Positions 53,511-64,000 of a stretch of 64,000 nt of DNA are shown one piece after another. Position numbers and translations under genes: made by a program. The notes beneath the pieces were generated by a model that ran no database searches, was not told the DNA's origin, and saw only the letters and a program-made list of their open reading frames with translations. Origin of the DNA: Macrostomum hystrix (Eukaryota; Platyhelminthes; Macrostomidae). Where the stretch lies: assembly GCA_950097015.1 (NCBI GenBank), contig CATNEN010000025.1, forward strand, positions 1,953,001 to 2,017,000, given 5' to 3'. The first letter of the stretch is position 1. The number at the start of each line of letters is the position of its first letter.

Positions 53511-54541
53511 TTTATATTCCTCACCCTCCAGCTATTATTACTCGTGCCCCTATGCACAGATAGTTTCCCCAAATTCCTCGCAAATCTCAGAATTGCTAAT
53601 AGTCAGTAACCAGGAAATATTTTTTAAGTAAGACTAATGTTTTTATAGTATACATGAGGAGAAGATATGTTAAGGTTGACAATTGACGTGATCTAATTAG
53701 TTATTTATGCTTTATCTATCGTACAGCGATAAAAAATTTCCGAAGACGAGTCTGGTGCTTGAAATTCCTAGCACCGCGGTGTTCTGCAATGCTCCGCCAA
53801 CTACAGGAGTTCTCTTGCTTTCCCAACATTGGTCTACTTAAAAGAAGACACGTTTGTATGCATGTCTGCGTATGCCTGTATCTATACTGCAGTATCTGCG
53901 GAAAATTTATAACATAAATCGCGAGATGCAAATTCTAAGAATCAATGTTCAAAGTCTGCATGGTGGTAACAAAAGAGAATCTTCGAATTAATTAATCGAT
54001 ACCAGATTGTATTTTTATCGCAAAATGTATCGCTCCTAAGTAGATAACCACAAGCATGTATCTCAATGCTGTTTTAGTTATGAATTAAGAATAAGCTTTC
54101 ATAAGGCCTAGTATTTAGCCTGTGAGCATCAGCTAGCTTTAATTCCGTTTTAACACACTCAGTGCAGTGTTTATTCGCTGTAACATATGCATTTTATATG
54201 GAAAAAATTGATTTGAGGCTTATAGTTACAAACAATGTGACGTTTAAAATAGTTGCGTCATCGGCATGCACTAACAGTGTATAAAGAAATGATATTCTTT
54301 AATGAAGAAATAATGCTTGGAGAATAAAAACTCTACTGCGTTGATGTTGGCTGCAAAATACGTAATTGTTAACAAATGATTACATCTGCTGTGTAATACT
54401 AAGTTTCCGCTAGTGCCAGATCTTGTATATCATTATGCCGTGACTCAATCCTAGATGGATCTGCAATTGAGATGGTGTCATAGATATAATGATTATCAGT
54501 AATGACATGTTGCTAAAACAGTTTACTTTTTAAACTGCTAT
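53511..54541. other. AT-rich gap downstream of receptor B, no gene seen
   Basis: No coding signal or recognisable repeat on either strand. Confidence 0.45.
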
Positions 54542-57500
54542 TTAATAGAGTTTATTAATACCCATATTATCATCTTGCAGGTGCAGCTCCGCCAACAGCC
54601 ATCGAGCTGAACTCTTTATAGACGCCTTACCAACTCCCAGTTGCCTGCTTTTAACACTGGACCAGAATGCAACCGTCGCACTCTCCGTCGCCTGCGGAGC
54701 CCGACCAGCGACGCTTTCGGATTCTAGATAAAATCCTCGAACTCGATGCTTCTCAACCAGAAGCAATGTCCTCAGCAGCTGGTGCTCTTCATCTGGCAAG
54801 CTGCCAATCTGGAATTTCAGATTGCCAAGCTGCCAAATAATGTCTTGAAAAATATCTACTTGTTCACTTGGTTATAAGTTTAGTCAATACAATACTAATA
54901 ATACTAATAATAATTGCAAAAGGGCTGCAGGCAATGGCACATCACATTTGGCGACACTGGACCCGCCGCCAGCGAGTAGGCAATTCTTCCCGTTTCGCTG
55001 ACTCCTAAACACACACACACACACACACACACCCACACACACTCACACACAGATATCGTACGCAGGCACACGCTCACAGGTGTGTGCATCTGCCTTGACT
55101 TTCTCATCGCCAGCTGTAGTCTACTCTCTCACTGTGCCTTGGAGGTTGGCCCTTAAGGGCGTAAATTGCACGACAAGCCCTCAAGCCCTCTCTCCGCGGC
55201 TAATACAATGTGGCCTCGCCGCAGAATCGAGCTCAGGGACGATCGAACGCGTTAGACCGCTCTGCCAGTCACCCCTTTGGTCATACGTACGTCACAGATA
55301 ATTTTCCTCCAAGCCAGTGTGCAAGCGAATGCCTTCTTAGAGTAAATCTATTTAAAGGATAAATTCTCAGTGGAAATGGACTTCAAGTACGATCGTATGT
55401 CTATGGTCCAACATACACTTTCTCAAGCCACATCGAAGGCCCTTAGACCAACAAGAATGTAGGCCTACTTTCTGGCTGTTCCAGGAGTGAACCAGCTCGG
55501 CCAGGGCAGTCCCTAATTCCCAGACTTCCATCTACAGGTGGAAGCTATGCGACCGCTGCCTATGGCTATATGGAAATTATTGATGATGACTTTAAGCTGC
55601 TAGATTATTGGTAGACAAGCCATAAATTACATAAACGATACAATCACCTGAAAGCACTGAAATGTCTCATCCCAGCTGACAAAAATGATATGACGCGAAC
55701 TTCTGACTATCTGCGGCTTGCGCGTAAGACGCCGAAGTTTTACAATTTGGCTGACATCAAAGCCGAATGCCTCCAGCTTGCCTTGAAGTCGCCGTACTGC
55801 CGCTCTTCGACGATAATCGTCTCCTTGATCTGGCAGCACCAGGACAGAGCGCGATCCCGTCCTGATCTTTCGACGTCTTACGACGACGACTAAGAACACA
55901 GATGATAGAAGAGCCAACAGGCAAAGACTCGCAGCAAGCGTCAGGAATGCTGCTGCCAAAATGTTCAACTGACCGGCTGATGCGACATTGTCAGTCGCTG
56001 GACAGCGGCAGGAGTCGTTGCGTGGAAATGTTGGCTGGCAAAGCTGTGGGTACAGCAGCTTCTTCATCGACACGCCTAAAATACGGTTGGCAGCCAATGG
56101 GACTCTTCTTGTAGCTCTGTTGTAGTTATAATTTTCCTTACCATTAATAATAGTTGATTGGCTGAGTATAGTCACGTTTTCGGGAGAGGGAGGAGTTTTT
56201 CTGAATCGGGTTTCCCACAATTTCTAAAAATAGCTACGTGCTATCATGCTTATGCAGTAATAAGTATTTAAGAAAGCAACAATGTCTCACCTTTGCTGCG
56301 TATAGCATGAAATTGACGCCTAGCAGCCAGGATAAACTTACTATCCTTGAAAAACTTGAAAAAATTAAAATTGTTAGTACTAATATGAGTGTCTTCAATT
56401 ATCTGGCTTTTATTGCCACAGAGCAACATATTTTATTTACTTACGTCTACTAGAAGCGTGATGCCTAGTTTGTTTGAAATTTTGACCACTATCGACTGTG
56501 TAGCCCAGACTTCGTTGCTCTAAAAAATTGATGCAATTTTTGAGCAATATTAGAGTGCATTTTAACGCAAAAATAGGTGTCTCCACGCTGTTTAAATTAA
56601 AGCGCATCGATACTTCGCCTTTTCATACATGCCTCAAGCCTCAAAACTGATTGGTACAAACGCCCCTTTACCCACTCCAAATGTACACACGCCTCTGCCT
56701 ACCCCTCAAATGTACACACGCCTCTGCCTACCCCTCAAATGTACACACGCCTCTGCCTACCCCTCAAATGTACACACGCCTCTACCTACCTCTCAAATGT
56801 ACATACGCCTCTGCCTACCCCTCAAATGTACACACGCCTCTGCCCTATCCCTCAAATGTACACACGCCTCTACCTACCTCTCAAATGTACACACGCCTCT
56901 GGCCTATCCCTCAAATGTACACACGCATCTGCCCTATCCCTCAAATGTACACACGCTTCTACCTACCTCTCAAATGTACACACGCCTCTACCCTATCCCT
57001 CAAATGTACACACGCTTCTACCCTATCCCTCAAATGTACACACGCTTCTACCTACCTCTCAAATGTACACACGCCTCTGCCTACCCCTCAAATGTACACA
57101 CACCTCTGCCCTATCCCTCAAATGTACACACGCCTCTACCCTATCCCTCAAATGTACACACGCCTCTACCTACCCCTCAAATTTACACACGCCTCTACCC
57201 TACCCCTCAAATCCACACACCCCTTTACCCAACCCTTCAAAAGTACACACGCCTTTACCCTAACACAATACAAGTTCGCCTTAAATCCATCTAAATTTTC
57301 TAATGTAATTCGAAAATATGTACTCTCTTTCGTGAATCGCAATTATTATATTTTTAGATGTAATTAGATTGGGGGACCACAAGCCGTCTCGGAATCGAGC
57401 TCGGGGACTATGGTGCGAGAATCAGAAGCGTTAACCTGCTAAACCAGTCAAGCCCTTAAAAATCCTAAGTCGAGAAGAAGTATTAATATTTTAGGCTTCA

Positions 57501-58247
57501 CCGTTGAGTTGAAGCCGTGGATGCCATCCGGCCCTCTATCCGGCTCCTGCACTCTGAGCCTCAGCCGCTCCGGCCGGTCCGCCAGCAGGTAGGCGTCCAG
57601 TTCGCAGCCGAAGTCAGCGTCGGGCCGGCCATCACCGCAGCGGCCGCAGCGACGAGCCGCCAGCTGCAGAAGAGGCCGCTCGGCCGCGGTTGATCTGGTG
57701 AAGAAGAATCGAACCTTCGGCGGCTCGCACAGCGCGGAGCCGTTGGCCAGCTTAAAGATCTTCATCGTGTAGGACCTGTCGGGACGGAGACTGACGCTGA
57801 GCCGCAGCCGGCGTCGCTGGCCGTCGGCTGACTGGCTGCAGACGGCCAGCCTGCGGCACTCGTGCCCCGGGCCGAACTCCTCCGCATCGCCTAGCAGGAT
57901 GAGCAGTGTGTCAGCGGGTGTGAGACTGTGCTCAAACTCAAAGTGTCCGGTCAAGTTTGTGGGGCCGGTGGCCGAGAACTCCGTGGCCTGCAGGCTGTCC
58001 GAGACTGCCGCTGCCTGCACCCGGTGGCTGTACAGCGAGGCTGCGGAGACGTGGTTCCGGAAACATATTTAAAATAGGGATATTTGTAATACAAAAGTTA
58101 TTTATGCGCACAATGTACCTTCCATTTCAGGACAGTCAGTTTGATGGATTGAATCCAGAAGACCAGTGTCATTTTTATGCGGAATCTGAATCGGAAAGCA
58201 AAATTTTCAAGTCGAGTATTAATTCTATTACTAAGACAACATGATAG

Positions 58248-58334
<87 letters not shown>

Positions 58335-58855
58335 GGGGGTTCGGTGAGAGAGCGGTTAACGCGTTTGCCTCTCCTACCAATGTCCCTAAGCTCGATTCCG
58401 CGGCGAGGCCACCTTTTTTTAGGGCGAAGCCGCGGAGAGAAGGCTTGGGGGCTTGTCGTGCAATTTACGCCCTTGAGGGCCAACCTAAAAGGCACAAAAG
58501 TGTACTATACAGTATCTGTACCTGCGTACAGTATCTGTGTGCGTGTGTGCTCAGGATTCTGCGAAATGGGCAGAATTGCCTCCTCGCTGGCTGCGGGTCT
58601 AGTGTCACCAAATGATGTGCCATTGCCTGCAGACCTCCTGCAAATATTATTATTACTATTACTTATACAACTACTGCATTCATGCAGTCTTACTGCATAA
58701 GGGCAGGTCGTAGTTTGATTGTTAGTTCCATCGGCAACGCGAAAGCAGACACAGCAGTTGTTGAAGTTGTTCAGCAGCAACATCACCAGCAGCGGAAGGA
58801 ATTTGGCCTGTCCCATATTCGAGCAGATGTTAATAGTCGCCGGACGCTGCCACAT
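54542..58855 (-). CDS. Receptor B: paralogue of receptor A with SEFIR/TIR-like cytoplasmic domain
   Basis: Minus-strand exons are 58855-58694, 58185-58119, 58040-57502, 56519-56445, 56354-56291, 56075-55648 and 54829-54542. Phases 0, 1, 0, 0, 1, 0 match receptor A, with one extra intron in the cytoplasmic domain, and give 540 residues. Exon 1 has a signal peptide (KFLPLLVMLLLNNFNNCC); the ATG at 58816 would also work. Exon 5 (FFKDSKFILAARRQFHAI) and exon 4 (EVWATQSIVVKISNK) align with the small receptor A exons. A membrane span is near residues 341-368, then RRRK. The cytoplasmic domain has SVLVLPDQ, AVRRLQGKLEAFG, SRHIIFVSWDETF, and NLKFQIGSLPDEEHQLL, then VEKHRVRGFY as in receptor A. Exon 3 is nearly identical to receptor A over 507 bp but ends differently, with a weaker GTGAAG donor. 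Confidence 0.72.
54887..55281 (-). mobile_element. tRNA-derived SINE, family 1, in receptor B intron 6
   Basis: On the minus strand it starts with a tRNA-like head (GGCAGAGCGGTCTAACGCG, B box GAGCTCGATTC). The body contains GAATTGCCTACTCGCTGGC, and the tail GCCATTGCCTGCAGCCC ends in TTATTATTAG. A (CA)n tract at 55007-55040 lies inside. Confidence 0.8.
56650..57260. repeat. 29-30 bp minisatellite in receptor B intron 3
   Basis: About 20 copies of a unit with CCTCTGCCTACCCCTCAAAT and GTACACACG; CCTATCCC variants add one base. Open frames through it are artefacts. Confidence 0.92.
57371..57459 (-). mobile_element. SINE head fragment in receptor B intron 3
   Basis: Reversed tRNA-like head: plus-strand GGAATCGAGCTCGGGGAC is a reversed B-box region and GCGTTAACCTGCTAAACCAG a reversed A-box region. 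It lies 43 bp from the exon 3 donor. Confidence 0.5.
57551..58057 (-). repeat. Converted tract shared with receptor A
   Basis: Reverse-complement partner of 30534-31040: 507 bp, no indels, four substitutions (three synonymous, one Val/Ala). Sequence on either side is unrelated between the two loci. Confidence 0.93.
58249..58334. repeat. (CTA)n microsatellite
   Basis: About 28 uninterrupted CTA units in receptor B intron 1, directly in front of a SINE. Confidence 0.95.
58335..58665 (+). mobile_element. tRNA-derived SINE, family 1, in receptor B intron 1
   Basis: The head reads GGTGAGAGAGCGGTTAACGC with B box AGCTCGATTCC. The body has GGGCAGAATTGCCTCCTCGC and GCCATTGCCTGCAGACC, and the end is ATTATTATTACT. 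It matches the copy at 54887-55281 across the whole length. Confidence 0.82.
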
Positions 58856-59385
58856 ATTCTTCCTACGGGTGAATATTTGCATATTTGCAGAATGCCAATT
58901 TTATTATTAAAGCTTCAAGATTCATGTCAACTCCGATTTACAGGCTGTTTGGCATGAGACTTCAAAATACATATATAAATTCATACGAAATGACGCGCTC
59001 ATCACTGCTAAATTTAGAAGTTCTGGACAACATTGGGTCATAGGGCTTTTAAATGAAGCATTTCATTGGCCAACTGCCCAGTGTAATCTATAAACAAATC
59101 ATCTGTGACGATTAAAAACTGCACAGTAGATTTGTAGTGTATTGAATTTCATGATGGCGAAACGCTTTTCATGTTAGCTGCTTCTGAAATTTGACGCACT
59201 GCAAGAGCCCAAAGTTCGCATAGTGCATGGCCTCTGTTTCTGTCATTTATACAGCCCGGTAATTTTCATGCCCACTTTCAACTTCACAATTATAATGTGC
59301 CTTCTTAGAACTGAAATTATCAATCATTGTGACTACACTTTGATTGCAGCTAATATTACAGGTGATTAATACAGGCTTACACCCC
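58856..59385. promoter_or_regulatory. Upstream region of receptor B
   Basis: An acceptor-like CACCCGTAG precedes the ATG at 58855 by 7 bases, so the transcript may have an untranslated exon or a spliced leader. No clear promoter element is visible. Confidence 0.3.
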
Positions 59386-59387
59386 CT

Positions 59388-60264
59388 GCCCCCCCAACAA
59401 CAGCTGCTCCCCCCCAACAACTGCCCCAACTGCCCCCAACTGCCCCAACTGCCTCCCAACTGCCTCCCAACTGCCCCCAACTGCCCCCAACTGCCCCCAA
59501 CTGCCCCCAACTGCCCCCAACTGCCCCCAACTGCCCCCAACTGCCTCCCAACTGCCTCCCAACTGCCCCCAACTGCCCCCAACTGCCCCCAACTGCCCCC
59601 AACTGCCTCCCAACTGCCCCCAACTGCCCCCAACTGCCCCCAACTGCCCCCAACTGCCCCCAACTGCCCCCAACTGCCCCCAACTGCCCCCAACTGCCCC
59701 CAACTGCCTCCCAACTGCCCCCAACTGCCCCCAACTGCCTCCCAACTGCCTCCCAACTGCCCCCAACTGCCTCCAACTGCCCCCAACTGCCTCCCAACTG
59801 CCTCCCAACTGCCCCCAACTGCCTCCAACTGCCCCCAACTGCCTCCCAACTGCCCCCAACTGCCTCCCAACTGCCCCCAACTGCCTCCCAACTGCCTCCC
59901 AACTGCCCCCAACTGCCCCCAACTGCCCCCAACTGCCCCCAACTGCCCCCAACTGCCCCCAACTGCCCCCAACTGCCCCCAACTGCCCCCAACTGCCCCC
60001 AACTGCCCCCAACTGCCCCCAACTGCCCCCAACTGCCCCCAACTGCCCCCAACTGCCCCCAACTGCCTCCCAACTGCCTCCCAACTGCCCCCAACTGCCC
60101 CCAACTGCCTCCCAACTGCCCCCAACTGCCTCCCAACTGCCTCCCAACTGCCTCCCAACTGCCCCCAACTGCCCCCAACTGCCTCCCAACTGCCCCCAAC
60201 TGCCCCCAACTGCCTCCCAACTGCCCCCAACTGCCCCCAACTGCCTCCCAACTGCCCCCAACTC
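59388..60264. repeat. 10-11 bp minisatellite (CTGCCCCCAA / CTGCCTCCCAA)
   Basis: About 85 copies of two units, 10 bp and 11 bp, mixed in irregular runs. The minus strand is TTGGGGGCAG, with G5 runs every 10 bases. All four long open frames (284-339 codons) are artefacts. Confidence 0.95.
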
Positions 60265-60438
60265 ATCGAAAAACTAAATGGACACCCTTGCTGGTCACGA
60301 AATGCGCAAATGAAGCCCCTTAACTGCTCAGAAAATGAACAAAATAAATCCGAAATTGCCTGATAAATTAAGAATTTAACAAAAAAAATAAAACTCTATT
60401 GTATACGAATCACTAGAAGTCAGCTTACCTTAAATTTT

Positions 60439-60621
60439 TTAATCCAGGTAAAAATCGGTCTGTTCTGAGAAGCTTTTTGAGAATATCACTGCCTTATATT
60501 TATCTTGCAATAGAAAGTCAAAATAAACGCCGAGTATCATGACAGCAAACAGAGTAGCGATAGTAAAACTATAACACGCCGTATCGTGTTTCCTATGCGA
60601 ATATTTCAACCACTTGCACAT
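60439..60621 (-). CDS. Possible 60-residue membrane peptide (uncertain)
   Basis: An ATG-started open frame with one hydrophobic segment (YSFTIATLFAVMILGVYF) after a basic start. It ends in TAA 10 bases before a GTAAGC donor-like site. It might be a decayed first exon of a type II membrane protein, or chance. No homology is recognised. Confidence 0.2.
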   Translation of the reverse strand: MCKWLKYSHRKHDTACYSFTIATLFAVMILGVYFDFLLQDKYKAVIFSKSFSEQTDFYLD

Positions 60622-60659
60622 TAGCTATTGCATTTAGATAGGTGAAAAAAATGAGCTCA

Positions 60660-62484
60660 TATTATCTGTATAATGTTCATTTTAGGCGACGAATGGTAGC
60701 GATCTTTGAGTACTCTCGACTCGAAGCTCGCTCAGAATATCTCAGCAAACGCGTGCCGCCTTCGACAGAAAGTCCAGTTTTTTAAAGAGCATATCTCACC
60801 GGGCAGTTGCAGCTCAAAAAGCAGTTGTACAGCCCCATATAGAGCAGATTTTTGAGTGCCAAAAGCACTTCCACTACAATCATTTACTGCGACCTATTTT
60901 TCAAAGCTTGCAGTTATATTGAAAATTAACAAATCGTTGTCGTTATGAACATGAAGCTCTGTACTTGTTATTGCTATTGTTATAGTTATCGGTTAGCTTT
61001 AGCAACCCGAGGCCCCATTTGCCTTGTCAATGAGCTTGACTGTGGTCAATGAGTATTTGGTCAGTTCTCAATTCTTTAGAAGGCACTACTCGTGGATGTC
61101 TCTGTCCATGGTCCACTGAAGTACTGCATATCTGCCGTAATGAATTCGGAACAGGAGCTAATTTTAAGCAGGAAGAGAGCTAGGGAGTTGACCGCTCTCT
61201 GCGGGAGCAGCCATGCACGCGGGGCCGATTGTTTCTAGAGCCCGAGGTGCGCCAGCAGCGGTTGAAGACTTTGAGCCAGGCCTTGCTCGAAGAGTATGTG
61301 ATGTGGATGGAGAATCCCGCTTCGATACTATCAGGACCGTATTTTTTCCGCTGTTTGTCCATGCTGTCCTGCTTTGTCACTGGCAAGTTGCAGTTGCCCT
61401 TAAGTAGTGAACTCCCAGTGGTTAGTTTTTTTTGTCGGTATCGACTGTGAGGGGCATCAAGGTACGCCATACCGCAAGGAAGGTATGGCTGTCCCGTCAA
61501 AGCTTGCTCATTTCGTTGTTCCAGTATGACTTGTTTTAATGGCGATATTTTTGCGCTATAGCGATTGCAGCAGCTTCTAGCATGTACTTGGAGAGTCGGT
61601 GACTTACTGCTTCATAGAACAGCGGTTAAGGTTGGAGTATTTCATTTCGAGGGGCGGACAGGTCCTAGTCCAGTCGCGTACATTTTTCCAGTACCAGTGA
61701 AACCATTGAGTCTCTTTTTAAGTGGGCTTCGAGTTTCGTTAATGATCATCAGGGCTTGTGGTCGGAGCCGAATTCGTTGACAGCCGTCCAGGTAGCGGTG
61801 GGGCACAATGTCCGGTCTTGTGATGGCAGGGTCCGAACCTCAGACGAAATGAACGAAAGTAATAAAAGTACGAAATATAGATATATATTTTTGACATCAT
61901 TGTAAGAAATTATACTATTTCGTTATATTTGATTTTTTTAATCTGAATTCGAAAATCCGCTTCTGCTGATTTTGCTTTACTGCGATACAACGTAAAAATG
62001 TTTCAGCGCATGTTCAAATTTCCGTAAAATTTGCTCTGATTTTTTTCTCAACTGGACTGCTGCCGCGCGTGCCGTTTTCAAGCTGCTTAGGCGACTCGGC
62101 GGAACGAGTGCTTGTATAATTCGTGCTAGTATCAGAGTTATACATAGGTAAGGAAGCTTGTTAGGGTGCACCATCTACTATCGCCAATTGGCTGCCACAA
62201 ACTACCACTGTATCTGTATCCAAAATTTGCCCTAACTTTTAACAGTACCTTTCTTCCAGTTTTGGCTTCGAAAGCAAGATAAATAATATGTTTTTAATAT
62301 AAATTCCAAGCAGCAATAATTTTTATTTCCTTTTTCGTCATTTATTAATTTATTTCATTTTCTTTAAAAAAGACCATATACATTTATTTTACACTTCAGA
62401 CATGAAGACCACAACATTTCTTGTTTTAGATAACATCTTAGTACCTCTTTACTCGAAATATAAACAAGTCATAATATGATCTCA
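60660..62484. other. Region with no supported gene
   Basis: A short stretch at 61195-61400 (open frame with EPEVRQQRLKTLSQALLEEY) has exon-like composition after an AG at about 61190. I cannot link it to other exons or a family. Confidence 0.25.
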
Positions 62485-62938
62485 GGATCCTAGACACTTC
62501 ATCATCTTACAACTTTGTCATCTTACAACTTCGTCATCCACTTGGAAGGTAGGACACTTCGTCATCCAGCCAATTGGCATGCTTTAAAGTTTGGTCAGTT
62601 CGTCATCTACTAATAACAAGCAATTAAGTTTGTCATCAATAAAGTGAGGGTGGGGTGGTGGGGCAGAGGTGTGAACACACTTTACACTCTAAATTGGTAA
62701 AAAGAGGTGTCAAAACTGATTTCATTATAAGAGTTGAAAGATAGGTGTCAACACGATGTGACTCGTGAGGAGGTGGGGAGGGGTGGTTCTGTTCTAACTT
62801 TGAAAACTTTTGTTTTATAGATGACGAAGTGTCCACAAGTCTAAGTCTCTTTGTCATCCACCCTCTGAGATATTAGACAGATCGTCATCTGGATGATGAA
62901 GTTGTAAGATGACGAAGTGTCCAGGTACCATGATCTCA
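62476..62938. mobile_element. MITE with 9 bp target duplication
   Basis: The element at 62485-62929 (445 bp) is flanked by ATGATCTCA at 62476-62484 and 62930-62938. Inverted ends are GGATCCTAGACACTTC and GGTACCTGGACACTTC, and the inverted match continues through CATCTTACAACTTCATCATC-like sequence. There is no coding frame. A 9 bp duplication fits Mutator-like (MULE) elements. Confidence 0.75.
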
Positions 62939-63948
62939 AGTCATATTTGCTATATACAATTTATAATTACAAAATGTATGATATTGGTATGTTTTAATTA
63001 ATATAATATTATTAAAACCTGACAATTTTGGTCCAATAGTCATTGGGATATATGTATCAACCTGTCTTAGTTTATCTGTCTAACCAGCTATCTGCATAAA
63101 ATTTCAAAGAGTGGATATTGAATAAGTATTTGCAGGAGAATGTTCATGGATGATGGCTAGACACGATTAAAAGTAGAAAGGTGAATTTTATAAATTAAAA
63201 AATAGTAATTATTTTAATCAAAAATACTTTTAATTTGCTTTTTGTGGATTCAATTGCTAGTGCAACAAAAAAGTTTTCTATTAATAATTCAGTTCAAAAT
63301 AGATATTTCAATTTAAATATTATAGCCATTTTATTTTGTGAAAATGATGACTAGCAAGACTTAAAGTAGATTTTTTATTGAATTCAAAATGAAAATTCTA
63401 ACATTTCTAAAATCTAAATATTTAGGAAATTTTATCTTTATCTAGTCTAAATTATAAAGTTTGTTTTAACACATTTTTCTGTGATTAGGCCTACAAACAT
63501 ATTTATTCTTATGATTTTCAGATCTCTTTGTATGAAAATATTAAACTGTACTGTTCAACATTATTGACATTTTTTATGGTATTTGCAGCTCTAATATTCA
63601 ATTACCAACTTTGGAATTTTTTCATTTTTGTGAGCTAAAATAAAATATTAGATATAAATATTTCTCTTCTTTTTTAGTAGACAAACTAAAAACAGGCATT
63701 TTTGTGAGTCTTTTAATATATAAATATTTTGGTATTGAATTAGGGTAGACACAACAACATTTTATCACTTAACTAACTAATAAGCTTAGTTTGTTAATTC
63801 TAATAGCCAATAATTTTTTTGTTTGCCAATCTGTATGCTTGAAAGTTCTAAATTTAGAGACAGTTTGTTAATAAATTTGGCTTGACTTAGCAAATGCATA
63901 TTAAGCATCTAAATGCTAAAATGAGTCACCTAAATTACTCTGTTGCAG
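62939..63948. other. AT-rich region, no gene seen
   Basis: Strongly AT-rich and intron-like, leading to an acceptor at 63940-63948. Confidence 0.5.
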
Positions 63949-64000
63949 CCGCCAATGAATGGTCGCCCTGGAGATCAGCAGTTGGATAGTGGCAAAGTTT
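63949..64000 (+). CDS. Possible internal exon, cut by the window end
   Basis: A consensus-like acceptor (TAAATTACTCTGTTGCAG) is followed by an open frame PPMNGRPGDQQLDSGKV. In phase 0 it could follow the first exon at 49765-49881, giving a membrane anchor and then a Gly/Pro/Asp-rich stem, as in type II glycosyltransferases. The link is inference. Confidence 0.35.

Noticed and set aside
59247-60363. Four long Gly/Trp/Gln- or Pro/Asn-rich frames
   Set aside because: They come from 10-11 bp CTGCCCCCAA repeats; frames shift freely between units.
24823-64000. tRNA genes at the tRNA-like stretches (30000, 55250, 58340)
   Set aside because: They carry A and B boxes but continue into SINE bodies and lack a complete cloverleaf.

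Overview
This is a 64 kb piece of an animal nuclear genome. The genes have many introns with GT-AG borders, GC-rich exons sit in AT-rich surroundings, and nearly every intron or intergenic gap holds its own minisatellite. The gene set is metazoan: an APMAP/strictosidine-synthase-like 3' exon, PIF1 helicase, an Abl interactor (ABI), an RPL7L1-like ribosome factor, YIPF6, a ZC3H4/6/8-type CCCH protein, an EF-hand nicotinamidase, a short uncharacterised protein and two single-pass receptor-like genes. A PIF1 first exon that lacks an AUG would be explained by a spliced leader ending in AUG, as flatworms have. A free-living flatworm (Macrostomum-like) is my best guess, but this is inference.

Layout. 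1-104 APMAP-like last exon (+). 1994-4747 PIF1 (+). 7238-8739 small uncharacterised gene (+). 10427-12076 ABI (-). 12943-15071 RPL7L1-like (-). 16398-24823 YIPF6 (-), whose 6.7 kb first intron holds two head-to-tail Helitrons (18908-23427), each containing the same hAT-type MITE. 25602-33129 receptor A (+). 37183-40384 CCCH zinc-finger gene (+). 41608-45395 nicotinamidase with EF-hands (-). 47739-49068 broken transposase-like pseudogene (+). 49765-49881 and 63949-64000 possible first and second exons of a type II membrane protein (+). 54542-58855 receptor B (-), lying between those two exons. 62485-62929 a MITE with 9 bp target duplications.

The most unusual content is the pair of receptor genes. 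Seven or six exons could be joined for each by matching splice phases, giving proteins of about 538 and 540 residues with the same plan: signal peptide, Cys-containing ectodomain, one membrane span, and a cytoplasmic domain with a SEFIR/TIR-like order of strands and helices (IL-17-receptor-like by inference). They lie 21 kb apart in opposite orientation and are strongly diverged, except for a 507 bp tract covering the main ectodomain exon that differs at only 4 positions, three of them silent. That is the signature of recent gene conversion.

The mobile-element content is also informative. The Helitrons have TC...CTAG ends, a 3' hairpin and an A|T insertion site, and are joined end to end without any spacer, as expected for a rolling-circle tandem product. 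Two tRNA-derived SINE families, two MITE families and a possible LTR remnant are also present. Most long open frames in the window lie inside minisatellites and are not genes.
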